From: Thermoplasmata archaeon
GTDB taxonomy: Archaea; Thermoplasmatota; Thermoplasmata; Lutacidiplasmatales; UBA184
NCBI GenBank assembly: GCA_022750155.1
Contig: JAKIWG010000011.1
Span: forward strand, 1 to 64,000
Direction of reading: 5' to 3'
Length of the DNA: 64,000 nt
In this document: positions 52,484 to 61,292 of the stretch, one piece after another
Layout: each line of letters begins with the position of its first letter
Numbering within the stretch: the first letter of the stretch is position 1
Made by a program: the position numbers and the translations under genes
The notes under the pieces: model-generated
Database searches by the model: none
What the model was told of the DNA's origin: nothing
Seen by the model: the letters and a program-made list of their open reading frames with translations, nothing else

Positions 52484-53413
52484 TTGTCCGGCCTCGACGC
52501 GGTGGGGGCTTCCGAGATCCTCGGGGGGATGCTCGTGGTCGGAGGGCTTGCCTACGCCGCGTGGAAGGACTGGCGGACCCGGGAGGTCTCCGACCGGCTT
52601 TGGCAGCTCCTCGCCGCGGCCGGGGCTCTGCTGGGTCTGGTCGTGGTGGCTCCCGGGGGCTGGCTCCCCGAGGTGCTGTGGCTCCTCGTGAGCGGCCTGG
52701 TGCTGGAGCACCTGATCCCCTGGGACGAGTGGGTCGAAGGGTGGTCGGAATCCCTCCCCGGTGCATTGGAGGTGTCGGCCTACGTGGGCTTGCTGGCCGT
52801 CCTCGGATATGCATCGTTCCGCGTGGGCGTGGGAACCGAGGGGGTTCCCGTGATCGTCCTCGCCGTCTACGTGGGGGTGGTCCTGGGACGCGGGCTGTTC
52901 GAGCTCGGCGTGCTCTATGGCGGTGCGGATGCGAAGGCGGTAATCGTCGTCGCCCTGCTCCTGCCCATCGACGGGCACCCCTTACTCCCAGTGCCCCCGG
53001 CGGCCGCGCTGGGGTTGTCGATCTATCCATTCGCCCTCACGCTCGTGATGGACGCCGCGCTGCTGGGCGCGGCCGTGCCGATCGGACTCGCGGTGCGGAA
53101 CATCGCCCGAGGGGAGTTCTCGTTCCCGCAGGGGTTCACCGGGTACATGCTCGCCGTGTCCGACCTCCCCCATCGGTTCGTCTGGCTCCGCGACCCGACC
53201 TTTCGCTCCGCGCTGACGGAGGAGGAGCTGGCCGTCGAGACCGCCGCGGAGGATCAGGCGCTGCGCGCGCGTCAGTCGAAGGAGCTCGAGGCGAGCGGGG
53301 TCGCTCGCGTCTGGGTGACCCCCCAGATCCCGTTCGTCATACTTCTCGCCGCGGGCGCGGTCGCGGCGGTGTTGTGGGGCAACCTCGTCTTCGACCTCGC
53401 CGCACTCCTGTAG
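52484..53413 (+). CDS. Prepilin/preflagellin peptidase (A24 aspartic peptidase)
   Basis: Membrane protease that removes class III leader peptides from pilin-like proteins; 309 residues from TTG 52484. The two catalytic aspartates are in AAWKDWRTREVSD (about residue 27) and YGGADAKA (GxAD form of the GxGD motif, about residue 148). Six to eight membrane helices. A charged region of about 70 residues (LTEEELAVETAAEDQALRAR) precedes the last helix, longer than in FlaK. Its likely substrates here are 45655-46182, 46220-46750, 63057-63800 and possibly the binding protein at 16340. Confidence 0.9.
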   Translation: MSGLDAVGASEILGGMLVVGGLAYAAWKDWRTREVSDRLWQLLAAAGALLGLVVVAPGGWLPEVLWLLVSGLVLEHLIPWDEWVEGWSESLPGALEVSAYVGLLAVLGYASFRVGVGTEGVPVIVLAVYVGVVLGRGLFELGVLYGGADAKAVIVVALLLPIDGHPLLPVPPAAALGLSIYPFALTLVMDAALLGAAVPIGLAVRNIARGEFSFPQGFTGYMLAVSDLPHRFVWLRDPTFRSALTEEELAVETAAEDQALRARQSKELEASGVARVWVTPQIPFVILLAAGAVAAVLWGNLVFDLAALL

Positions 53414-53974
53414 TCCGTCCAGGCCGCGGGGCCGGAACCCTTCTCGGTCCCCCCGATCGCCGCGTGGGCCCCGGGAGCCCGCATCGGACCTTGATTCTGT
53501 GATGCCCTTCCACGGAGCCGATGGATCGCCTTCCTGTCGGGTGCATCCACCCTCTTCCTCGTCGCGACGAAATGGAGAATCGCCGAGCCCCCCGGCGGCT
53601 GCGGAAGGGCGCCTGATCGCCCTCACTGCCGCGGAAGCGGGCCGGTCCCCCTTCCCTACTGGGGCGACTTCTCCGGGGGGGTCGAATCCCCCGCCTCCCA
53701 TTGGTCATCTTCCGCGCGGTCCCGTGGGCGGTTGGTTCGAGATCGCTGCCGGGCGGAACCGTGTCCTTCGCCCGCGCGGTCGCGCGATTCGTTGCGCCGT
53801 CGGCCGGAGCATCGTACGATCCTCCCGGGCGAACCCCGCGGGGGTGCACTCCGATCCGACCGCACCGGGCGATATCGATCCCCCGGCCCGACCGGTGGGC
53901 TCGGAGACCTGCAGTCGTCCCGCGAGCGCCCCCTGCGGCGAAACCTTTACGGACGACCTCGGCTCCGTGACCCG
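53414..53974. other. 561-base stretch without a recognisable gene
   Basis: Neither strand holds a frame with recognisable protein features or a good start site. A hairpin GGGGG-gtcgaat-CCCCC at 53676-53692 mimics a tRNA T arm but no acceptor or anticodon arm accompanies it. A cctttacgg box at about 53944-53952 probably serves the mutase subunit downstream. The rest may be a decayed gene or long untranslated region. Confidence 0.4.
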
Positions 53975-53980
53975 GTGACG

Positions 53981-54397
53981 ATGCCTAGACCCGCGAAGGC
54001 GAGCCCGATCCGGGTTCTGATCGCAAAGCCCGGATTGGACGGCCACGACCGCGGGGCGAAGGTCGTCGCGCGGGCGCTGCGCGACGCCGGGATGGAGGTC
54101 ATCTATGCCGGGCTGCGCCAGACCCCGGAAGACATCGTCTCCGCGGCGATCGAAGAGGATGTGGATTTGATCGGCCTATCGTGCCTATCCGGCGCGCACA
54201 TGGCCCTCTTTCCCCGAGTCCTTGCACTGTTGCGGCTCCAGAAGGTCAAGGACGTGCCGGTGTTCGCCGGAGGCATCATCCCCGATGAGGATGCCAGGAA
54301 ATTGAAGAAGCTCGGGGTCCGCGCGGTGTTCGGGCCGGGGACCTCGCTCGAGGAGATCGTCACGACGGCCCGGGCGATCGCCCGACGGGCCCAATGA
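53981..54397 (+). CDS. mcmB: Methylmalonyl-CoA mutase, B12-binding (C-terminal) subunit
   Basis: 138-residue cobalamin-binding domain of the split mutase. The D-x-H-x-x-G motif that supplies the lower axial histidine reads [16 protein letters not shown] and [10 protein letters not shown] complete the B12 site. ATG 53981 is used; GTG 53975 in the same frame is also possible, about 25 bases after a cctttacgg box. Overlaps the MeaB gene by 4 bases. The large subunit is about 30 kb away at 22772-24445, so the enzyme is assembled from two loci. Confidence 0.95.
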   Translation: MPRPAKASPIRVLIAKPGLDGHDRGAKVVARALRDAGMEVIYAGLRQTPEDIVSAAIEEDVDLIGLSCLSGAHMALFPRVLALLRLQKVKDVPVFAGGIIPDEDARKLKKLGVRAVFGPGTSLEEIVTTARAIARRAQ

Positions 54398-55380
54398 CAC
54401 GGCGGGGATCCGTCCCGGCGACGCCGGGCGCGCGCGCGGTCCTCAACGGGGATCGACGGGCGTTGGCGCGGCTGATCACCCGGGTCGAGGGGCGCGACCC
54501 TTCCGTCGTCCCCACGCTCCGCTCGCTCTACCCAAGGACCGGCCGGGCCCGGGTGGTCGGGTTGACCGGCCCGCTCGGGGTCGGCAAATCCTCGCTGATC
54601 AATGCCCTGCTCCAGCACCTGCGGGCCGAGGGCCATCAGGTCGCGGTCGTGGCCGTGGACCCGACCAGCCCCTTCTCGGGGGGGTCCGTGCTCGGGGACC
54701 GGATCCGTCTCGACCGCCGCGCCGACGATACGGGCGTGTTCATCCGGTCCATGGCGAGCCGGGGCCACTCCGGCGGAGTCGCGGCCGCGACGCGCGAGGT
54801 GGTCCGTCTACTCGACGCCGCCGGTTTCGACGTGGTGCTCGTCGAGACCGTGGGGAGCGGCCAGGTCGACGTGGAGATCCGCGACATCGCCAGCACCAGC
54901 ATCGTCGTGCTGGTCCCCCACCTCGGAGATGAGGTGCAGACGCTCAAGGCCGGGCTCTTCGAGATCGCCGACGTGTTCTGCGTCAACAAGGGGGACCTCC
55001 CCGGTGCGGAGTCGGCCTCCCGGGACCTCCTGGAGCTCGCCGGGCTCGGGCCCGGGCGGGAGGGATGGCGTCCGAAGGTCGTCACCACTTCGGCGAGGGA
55101 CGGGACCGGCATCGCGCCGCTATGGGCTGCGGTGAACGCCCACGAGACCTACCTCGACTCCGACGGCCGCCGCGCGGCGGGGGAGCGGCGCCGGCTCGGG
55201 CACGAGTTGGTCGAGCTGGTGCGGGAGCGGGTCGCGCGGGACCTGGAGGAGCGTCTCGACTCCGACGTGGAGGTCGGCACCCTCCTCGACCAGCTCGCGA
55301 CTCGGGCCATCGACCCGTACGTCGCGGCCGAGCGGCTCTTCGCGACGTTGCGGGCGGATCCCACCGGACCCAAAGAATGA
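54394..55380 (+). CDS. meaB: Methylmalonyl-CoA mutase-associated GTPase MeaB
   Basis: G3E-family GTPase chaperone that gates cobalamin loading and protects the mutase (human MMAA; older name ArgK). 328 residues: [19 protein letters not shown] (Walker A), [46 protein letters not shown] (base-sensing switch region) and VNKGDLPGA. Couples to mcmB upstream and to the methyltransferase downstream through 4-base overlaps. Confidence 0.96.
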   Translation: MTRRGSVPATPGARAVLNGDRRALARLITRVEGRDPSVVPTLRSLYPRTGRARVVGLTGPLGVGKSSLINALLQHLRAEGHQVAVVAVDPTSPFSGGSVLGDRIRLDRRADDTGVFIRSMASRGHSGGVAAATREVVRLLDAAGFDVVLVETVGSGQVDVEIRDIASTSIVVLVPHLGDEVQTLKAGLFEIADVFCVNKGDLPGAESASRDLLELAGLGPGREGWRPKVVTTSARDGTGIAPLWAAVNAHETYLDSDGRRAAGERRRLGHELVELVRERVARDLEERLDSDVEVGTLLDQLATRAIDPYVAAERLFATLRADPTGPKE

Positions 55381-55940
55381 GCATCTCCACGCCGGTGTTC
55401 GTCGCCGCGCTCGTCGCGCTGTTGGGGCTCCTCTACTTCGTCTTCGCCTCGTTCGCGTTCGGCGCAGGATACCAACCCGCCCCACGGGCCGTGGTGCGCA
55501 GGATGCTCGAGTTCGCGGAAGTAGGATCCGCCGACACCGTCTACGACCTCGGGGCCGGCACCGGCGCCATCGTCTTCGCCGCGGCCCGGGGGCGGGGAGC
55601 GCGGGTCGTGGCGGTCGAGGTCGAGCCGATCCGCGTCCTGATCCTCCGGCTCCGCCGCTGGTTCGGGGGACCCCGGGAGCGTGTGGATATCCGTTGGGGG
55701 AACCTGTTCCATCTCGATTTCCGCCCGGCTACCGTGGTGGTCGTCTTCCTGTGGCCGGAGGCGATGGCCCGGCTTCGGCCGCTCTTGGAGGACCAGCTCG
55801 CCGGCGGGGCCCGGGTGGTCAGCCACTGGCACCCGGTTCCCGGGTGGACTCCGACGGAGGTGGACCCATTGACCAAGGTCTACCTGTATCGCGGGGTCGC
55901 GGCGAGGGTCGGCCCGTCGGGCCCCACGCCTGCCGCCTAG
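55377..55940 (+). CDS. SAM-dependent methyltransferase-like protein with N-terminal membrane helix
   Basis: 187 residues. A hydrophobic helix occupies about residues 8-30 (FVAALVALLGLLYFVFASFA), then the Rossmann methyltransferase motif VYDLGAGTGAIVFAAA and acidic strand VVAVEVEP, and VDIRWGNLFHLD. This resembles small membrane-linked class I methyltransferases, and also the eukaryotic ATPSCKMT/FAM173 group of lysine methyltransferases that share the helix plus short catalytic domain. Substrate not determinable. Coupled to meaB by ATGA. Confidence 0.75.
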   Translation: MSISTPVFVAALVALLGLLYFVFASFAFGAGYQPAPRAVVRRMLEFAEVGSADTVYDLGAGTGAIVFAAARGRGARVVAVEVEPIRVLILRLRRWFGGPRERVDIRWGNLFHLDFRPATVVVVFLWPEAMARLRPLLEDQLAGGARVVSHWHPVPGWTPTEVDPLTKVYLYRGVAARVGPSGPTPAA

Positions 55941-56059
55941 ATCCCGTGGTATTTGATCCACAACGCGGCGCCGAAACCGAAGACCCCCAAGATCACGATC
56001 AGCCCGGCGATCCACCCCGTGAGGTTCGAACCTTCGGCACCCGCTGCGCGGTAGGCCAT
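55937..56059 (-). CDS. 40-residue single-helix membrane protein
   Basis: A short frame from ATG 56059 to a stop overlapping the methyltransferase stop. It encodes MAYRAAGAEGSN followed by a clean membrane helix (WIAGLIVILGVFGFGAALW) and IKYHGI. Topology and size resemble accessory subunits of respiratory complexes or other tiny membrane proteins, but no family was recognised. Support is the well-formed helix with flanking polar ends. Confidence 0.45.
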   Translation of the reverse strand: MAYRAAGAEGSNLTGWIAGLIVILGVFGFGAALWIKYHGI

Positions 56060-56128
56060 GGCCGGCGGACGCGCCTCCGGTTTATGGCGAGCCGGTTGGG
56101 ACCATGGCGAACCGCGCCACCGTGCGCG

Positions 56129-56275
56129 TCAGGGGTGGTGGGTCCCGGGAATGGGGTGGCCGAGCTGCCCGGTGGCTCCCCAGTACCCGAGCACGATCGA
56201 AATGACCACGCTCGCGACGATCAGCACGATGACGAACGTCCAAGGGATCGACGGCGCCGGGGTCTCGGAGGTCAC
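56129..56275 (-). CDS. 48-residue single-helix membrane protein
   Basis: Read from GTG 56275; the frame extends upstream to 56389 but that part is arginine-rich and unlikely to be translated. VTSETPAPSIPW leads into a helix (FVIVLIVASVVISIVLGYW) and a tail GATGQLGHPIPGTHHP with three histidines. It lies 69 bases upstream of another single-helix protein on the same strand. The layout recalls small oxidase subunits, but no oxidase genes are present in the window. Confidence 0.45.
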   Translation of the reverse strand: MTSETPAPSIPWTFVIVLIVASVVISIVLGYWGATGQLGHPIPGTHHP

Positions 56276-56434
56276 GCGTCCGCCACCGTCGGTCGGTTCT
56301 TGACCCTGCCGCTCGTACGGTTCGAGCCGGCGGGGCCGTTCCACGGCGTCCCCGATGGCGAGATTCCGCCTGTAACCACAACGTACCACATAGGATAACT
56401 AGACCGGGGCCCTCGAAGGGACGGGCCACCATCG

Positions 56435-57280
56435 ATGGAGTGGGCGGAGCTGGTCCGGTCGGTCACCCGCTTCGGCCTGACGGAGCGGGAGGCGACGATG
56501 TACCTCACCCTCCTCCGAAGGGGACGGGCGACGGCCCGGGAGCTGGCGCGGGAGGCCCAGATCGACCGGGTCCTCGGGTACCGGATGCTCGATGCGCTCC
56601 GTGCGCGTGGGATCGTGGAGGTGACGGCCCAACGCCCCCGCCGATACGCCGCGGCCCCCCCGAAAGCGATGTTCGAGCGGACCTTGCGGGAGCGGCGCGG
56701 CGCTCTGGAGCAGGACGAATCGCTCGCTCGGGAGCTGGCGGAGTCCCTGCCCGCGCTCGCGAATCAGGCGAACTCGCAGGCGCCGAGATTCCAGGTCCTG
56801 TCCGGTGCCCAGACGCTGTACGATTACCTCCGCGAGATGATGGGCCGAGCCGAGGCCGATCTCTCGGTCATGGTCACCCAACGGGGGTTGCGGGAATCGT
56901 TCGGGGTCGGTCTCCACAACTGGCTCCCCCGGTTCCTCAACACCGGTGGCCGATTCCGCCTGGTCGTGGAGTCGGACCCCCGGATCCGGCCGCTGCTGAA
57001 ACGGTTCGAGCCGGTCGCCCGCCGGTTCCCATCCGCACAGGTCCGGCAGAGGTGGCCCCAGCCGACCCGGCTGACGATCATCGACGAGGCCGAGGCGCTC
57101 CTGTTCCTCGTCCCGGAGGCGCGCTCGGGCCAGATCGAGGAGACCGCGGTGTGGACCGACAACTCCGATTTCGTGCGCGGCCAGCTCGGGTTCTTCGATT
57201 CGGTCTGGGCCGGAGCCGGGTCGATGTCGCTCAAGTCCCCGCCGAAACATAGCCGGGCCGGGCGCCGTCGTAAAGTTTAA
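56435..57280 (+). CDS. TrmB-family transcriptional regulator
   Basis: 281 residues. The N-terminal winged helix (RFGLTEREATMYLTLLRRGR, LAREAQIDRVLGYRMLDAL) and coiled linker are followed by a phospholipase-D-like sensor domain (FQVLSGAQTLYDYLREMM, RLVVESDPRIRPLLKRFE). It has the same plan as the regulator at 26811 but lacks that protein's extra C-terminal domain. A ggataacta box lies about 40 bases before ATG 56435. It is the first gene upstream of the aquaporin, which may be a target. Confidence 0.82.
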   Translation: MEWAELVRSVTRFGLTEREATMYLTLLRRGRATARELAREAQIDRVLGYRMLDALRARGIVEVTAQRPRRYAAAPPKAMFERTLRERRGALEQDESLARELAESLPALANQANSQAPRFQVLSGAQTLYDYLREMMGRAEADLSVMVTQRGLRESFGVGLHNWLPRFLNTGGRFRLVVESDPRIRPLLKRFEPVARRFPSAQVRQRWPQPTRLTIIDEAEALLFLVPEARSGQIEETAVWTDNSDFVRGQLGFFDSVWAGAGSMSLKSPPKHSRAGRRRKV

Positions 57281-57305
57281 CCGTCGGCAGAACTCCGTAG
57301 CGCGG

Positions 57306-58049
57306 ATGGCGTGGAGCTCGAGCCAGAAGTACCTCGCGGAATTCCTCGGGACCCTGGCGCTGCTCACGTTCGGTGGCGGTGCGGCCGTCTTCACGGCCGG
57401 GAACCCGGACAACGCGCGCACGGTCCTGGTCGCGGCGGCGGTCGGTCTGACCGTCATGGCGGGGGCCTACATCTTCGGGGATATCTCCGGCGGCCACTTC
57501 AACCCGGCCGTCACGCTCTCCATGGCCGCGTCCAGGCGGATGCCCGCCCGAGACGTCCTGCCCTACCTGGTCGCGCAGATCGTCGGGGGGTTCACCGGGA
57601 TCCTGATTGTCGTGGGCATCGCCTACGGGTCGACCCCCGGCTGGAAGACCGGGCTCCTCTCGAGCTTCGGCTCCCAGTGCTACGCCTCCTCGACGGCGCC
57701 CCTCGGCTGCACCTACAGCATGGGTTCGGTGTTCCTCATCGAGATGGTCCTGACCTTCCTGTTCGTGCTCGTCATCCAGATGATCACCCGCCCGGAGAAC
57801 GGCGCGAAGAATCTGGCCCCATTGGGGATCGGCCTCACGCTGGTCGTCGCGAACCTGACCGCCATCCCGGTCGATGGCGCGTCGCTCAACCCGGTCCGGA
57901 GCTTCTCGCCCGCGGTCGCGAGCCAGATCTGGCAGTTCAGCGGAGTGACTCCATGGGCGCTGGGAGAGTCCTGGCTGTTCTGGGTGGCTCCGATCGTCGG
58001 GGGTCTTCTGGCCGCAGCGGTGGAGATGTGGCTCCGGCCACAGCCCTAG
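57306..58049 (+). CDS. Aquaporin / MIP-family channel
   Basis: 247 residues, six helices plus two half-helices. The first signature is canonical (GGHFNPAVTLS); the second reads GASLNPVRSFSP, valine replacing alanine of NPA, with the selectivity-filter arginine retained. Where water-selective AqpZ has histidine in helix 5 (IHLISIPV), this protein has asparagine (ANLTAIPV), so the pore may be wider and admit small solutes. Start ATG 57306, about 25 bases after an aaagtttaac box, fits a leaderless message. Confidence 0.93.
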   Translation: MAWSSSQKYLAEFLGTLALLTFGGGAAVFTAGNPDNARTVLVAAAVGLTVMAGAYIFGDISGGHFNPAVTLSMAASRRMPARDVLPYLVAQIVGGFTGILIVVGIAYGSTPGWKTGLLSSFGSQCYASSTAPLGCTYSMGSVFLIEMVLTFLFVLVIQMITRPENGAKNLAPLGIGLTLVVANLTAIPVDGASLNPVRSFSPAVASQIWQFSGVTPWALGESWLFWVAPIVGGLLAAAVEMWLRPQP

Positions 58050-58152
58050 CCAGTTCGTGGGTGATCTCCGGCGCCCAGGGCCGTCGCGTTTCCGTGGCCC
58101 TGTCGTCCCATGGTAAATGGCCTAGGACCCGTCGAGAACAGGGTTTACAAGG

Positions 58153-58178
58153 CCCTCTCGGCCACTTAGGGCCGAGGG
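58153..58178 (+). promoter_or_regulatory. Hairpin directly before the kelch-protein start
   Basis: ccctctcggcc (58153-58163) can pair with ggccgaggg (58170-58178) apart from a two-base bulge, ending five bases before the TTG at 58183. It may lie in the leader and hinder ribosome access, or be a terminator of the aquaporin transcript. A gtttac box lies at 58143-58148. Confidence 0.35.
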
Positions 58179-58182
58179 TGCA

Positions 58183-59454
58183 TTGATCAGGCTCGTCCGC
58201 CGGCGCGCCCTGTACTACTCTTCTATCGTGACCGCGCTCGCGGTCCTCGTCGTGCTCTGCCCCTTGACGAGTGCAGTCGCGGGCCCGGGTGCGGTCCAGG
58301 GTCCTTCGGCTTTGTCGTTCCTCCCGACGGTCGGCACCCACTCGGAGCTGACCCCGCACCCCACGGACGCTTCCGGGGTCTATGGGTGGAAGAACGTGAC
58401 GGCCGGCGAGTACGGCGGGATGCCCGCCCGATGGGGGGAAGCCTTCGCCGTCGACTCTCAGGACAACCTCGACCTGTTCTTCGGGGGGCAGGGAACGGCC
58501 GGAACCCTCCACAACGACTCGTGGATCACGGATGACGCGACGATCCGCAACGTGACCGACGGGCTCGGCACCTCCTCCCCTCCGCCACTCGTGGGAGCCA
58601 CGATGACATTCGACCCGGCCGCGAACTACTTCCTGCTGTTCGGGGGGGCCAGGAACCCGGGGGTCCTGAGCAACGAGACCTGGGAGTTTTCCGCCGCCAG
58701 GGTCGCCTGGGTCAACCTGACCGGCCACGTCGGCACCCCCCCGCCGGCCCAGGCGTTCGCGCCGATGGCCTGGGACGCCCGGGACGGATACGTTCTCCTC
58801 GAGAGCACAGTGGGCCCATTCCCCGTGTGGACGTTCGCGAGCGGGCTCTGGACCCACCGGAATCTGTCGGCGCCTCCGCTGCGGACGGGTGCGGCGCTCA
58901 GCGCCGACCCGCAGGTCGCCTCGCTGATCCTGTTCGGTGGAACGACCGGGTCCGGGTCGATGGCCGACACGTGGGCGTTCTCGGGGGGCGCTTGGCAGCG
59001 GCTGTCGCTGCCCCATGCCCCGCCGCCGTCGTCGAACGGCTCGCTGGCGTTCGATCCCATCTCCTCTGTCCTTCTAGAATTCGGGGGATCGGCGTCATCG
59101 GACACCTGGGGATTCAACGGCACCGATTGGTCGCGCCTCGCGCTGGGTGGCTCCGGCGGGCCGGGGGCCCGGGTCCACGCACAAATGCTCTACGATTCCT
59201 ATGGTCCGTTCGTCACCCTATTCGGGGGGTTCCCGCCCGCGGGGGGGTCGCCCCTCGGTGACACGTGGGCGTGGAATCCTCCGGGCCCGCCTACCGATCC
59301 CACGACTACCGCGGCGACCCTCCCGGCCTGGGTGCCGCCGTTGGCCGCCGCCGCCATCGCCGTCCCGATCCTCCTGGCGCTCGCATTCCTTCGTCCGCCT
59401 CGACGAAAGCCCGCGGACGCGCCGGCACCATCCCGATCGCCGTCCGCAGCGTAA
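58183..59454 (+). CDS. Secreted kelch-repeat protein with C-terminal membrane anchor
   Basis: 423 residues from TTG 58183. A Sec signal peptide covers about residues 10-33. The middle contains repeated kelch-like blades, each with FGG-x and a W-x-F/W strand: LFFGGQGT, LLFGGARN, ILFGGTTG, LEFGGSAS, TLFGGFPP, spaced about 50-60 residues. A proline/threonine linker leads to a helix (PLAAAAIAVPILLALAFL) and a basic cytoplasmic tail. Several N-x-S/T sequons. Likely a surface beta-propeller for binding or adhesion; ligand unknown. Confidence 0.82.
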   Translation: MIRLVRRRALYYSSIVTALAVLVVLCPLTSAVAGPGAVQGPSALSFLPTVGTHSELTPHPTDASGVYGWKNVTAGEYGGMPARWGEAFAVDSQDNLDLFFGGQGTAGTLHNDSWITDDATIRNVTDGLGTSSPPPLVGATMTFDPAANYFLLFGGARNPGVLSNETWEFSAARVAWVNLTGHVGTPPPAQAFAPMAWDARDGYVLLESTVGPFPVWTFASGLWTHRNLSAPPLRTGAALSADPQVASLILFGGTTGSGSMADTWAFSGGAWQRLSLPHAPPPSSNGSLAFDPISSVLLEFGGSASSDTWGFNGTDWSRLALGGSGGPGARVHAQMLYDSYGPFVTLFGGFPPAGGSPLGDTWAWNPPGPPTDPTTTAATLPAWVPPLAAAAIAVPILLALAFLRPPRRKPADAPAPSRSPSAA

Positions 59455-59491
59455 GCGGAGGGGCGGACCGACTAGGTCGGAAGGCCGGTGG

Positions 59492-61219
59492 TTACGGGTA
59501 GACCACGATCCCGTGCTGGAAGAACGTGGTCGCGAACACCACCGCGATCAGCGACGCCATCAGGAGCTCCACGGGGAACGCTTCCGGCCAGGACGCCCAT
59601 CGGGTAGGACTGGAGGGGGCGGGGCCGTTGATCGCGGGGACGGGGGGCGGGGTGGAACGGCCCGCATAGAACCCCGCACCCCCCACCACCGCGATCCCGA
59701 GGAGGGTGCCGAACGCCGCGGACGGCCCGAGGGTGACTCCCACGATGAGGGTCCCCCAGGCGCCCAGCCCGAGCGCGGAGAGGGCCCTGCGAGAGGTGCC
59801 GGTGGGGTCGCTCCCTCGAAGGGGGATTCGGCTGAGGGAACCCAACACCGCCCCCAGCAGGATCCCGGCGACGAACGACGGATTGGTGCCGACCGTCATC
59901 CACGTCAGGAACGTGGCCGACGCGACCTGGTTCGACAGCGGCGCGCCCACCAGGAAACCCGACCACACGGCCGCGACGACGGGCAGGGTGGCGCTGAGCC
60001 CGAGCGCAGCGGGGCCTTCTGGAAGCTCCACGGAGGCGGCCTCCGGCGCACGGGCGAGTTCGGAAGCGGAGGCGACGGAGGGCCACACCCCGACCGCGAC
60101 GACGGCAAAGAGGCCGACGCCGTAGAATCCGAGGTCCGGGAGGAAGAACGAGTGCCACTCTCCTTGCACCCCCCCCACCAGATACGCGACCCCGATTCCC
60201 AGGACGACTAGGATGACCGATGCGCCGGCGCTTCCCCAGCCCCGGCTATTGGCGTGCCCAGGGTCGCCGGTCGCTCCGAGAGTCGGGGCGCCCTCCACGA
60301 GGGCGGATCCGACGACCGAACCGACGCCGAGCACGGCGGCGACGTACACCCAGAGCTGCCCGATCTGGAGCCACCAGTCGGCCACAAACAGCAGGAACAC
60401 GACCGCGATCGAGGTCGCGGCGAGCCGGGCAAGGAGGGCCCGGAACGGGGCACGCCCCTCGTCGGCTCCCCACAGCGCACACCCCACACGTGCGCCCAGC
60501 ACGCTGACCGCGGCGAACACCACCGGGAGCAGGAGCGCCCCGGCGAGGAGCGCGCGGACGTCGCCGGCGTAGTACCCGACGAGCGTGGCCCCGAGCACGC
60601 TGGCGGAGGCGCAGAGGAACAGGTCGGAGGTGCCGAGGGAGCGCGTCGGGGCTCCCGCTCCCGTGCGGTCTGGGCTCGCCCGACCCGGCGACGGGAAGTG
60701 ACGCAAGGAGAGCGAGGCGCCTCCGGCCCCCAGTGCCAATCCGGCCAGCACGGGTACGTTCCCACCGGTCAGGGCGAACACGGCCACGAGTTCCACGAGA
60801 GGAGCCGCGAGCGCCCACGTGCGGGTGCCCGGGTGGCGCGGTGCGATCCGGGGCGGAGCGTTCGGGTCGAGCCTTCTCGCTTCCTCCTCGACCGACACCG
60901 CCGAGCTCGCGGCGGAGTCGAGGGCCTCCAAACCCACGGAGGTCACGAAGGCGGTCAGGAAAGCGACGCCGAGGATCCACCCCGGACCCGCTCCCGCGTA
61001 CGCCAGGGCAGCCATTCCCGAGCCAAGAAGCCCGACCAACAGGAGAGGGCCGAGGGAGCGGGTCTCCCACGCGCCCTGGGGAGAGCCGCCCGGCGCGAGG
61101 AGCTTGGAGCGCGCCGACGCCGCGAAGGTACGCACGAGGTCGACCCCTCCCCAACCGAGGAGAAGCGCCGAAAGCAGCAATCCGGCGCTCTCGACAGAGA
61201 GGAGCGAAGATGCCCCCAA
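59492..61219 (-). CDS. Polytopic membrane protein, possibly a non-catalytic membrane-pyrophosphatase relative
   Basis: 575 residues from TTG 61219 with about 14 membrane helices; an ataactattag box lies about 35 bases upstream. Parts recall H+/Na+-translocating pyrophosphatases: a late LGFYGVGLFAVVAVGVWPSV helix, NPSFVAGILLGAVLG, and LGPSAAFGTLLGIAVVGGAG leading into the final helix. However, the catalytic aspartate/lysine loops of HppA (the DVGADLVGK-type and GDTVGDPFKD-type segments) are missing and the matching loops are short. It could be a dead paralog used as channel or sensor, or the similarity may be only topological. Family assignment is uncertain. Confidence 0.45.
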   Translation of the reverse strand: MGASSLLSVESAGLLLSALLLGWGGVDLVRTFAASARSKLLAPGGSPQGAWETRSLGPLLLVGLLGSGMAALAYAGAGPGWILGVAFLTAFVTSVGLEALDSAASSAVSVEEEARRLDPNAPPRIAPRHPGTRTWALAAPLVELVAVFALTGGNVPVLAGLALGAGGASLSLRHFPSPGRASPDRTGAGAPTRSLGTSDLFLCASASVLGATLVGYYAGDVRALLAGALLLPVVFAAVSVLGARVGCALWGADEGRAPFRALLARLAATSIAVVFLLFVADWWLQIGQLWVYVAAVLGVGSVVGSALVEGAPTLGATGDPGHANSRGWGSAGASVILVVLGIGVAYLVGGVQGEWHSFFLPDLGFYGVGLFAVVAVGVWPSVASASELARAPEAASVELPEGPAALGLSATLPVVAAVWSGFLVGAPLSNQVASATFLTWMTVGTNPSFVAGILLGAVLGSLSRIPLRGSDPTGTSRRALSALGLGAWGTLIVGVTLGPSAAFGTLLGIAVVGGAGFYAGRSTPPPVPAINGPAPSSPTRWASWPEAFPVELLMASLIAVVFATTFFQHGIVVYP

Positions 61220-61292
61220 TCGTACCTCCAGAACGCTTCCGTCGGCGAGGCGCTAATAGTTATGCGTGGAACCGCGCACCCGGAGCGCGGGT

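Noticed and set aside
53676-53692. Hairpin GGGGG-gtcgaat-CCCCC resembling a tRNA T arm
   Set aside because: T54 is replaced by G, and no matching acceptor or anticodon arm was found on either side, so a tRNA or split tRNA half is not supported.
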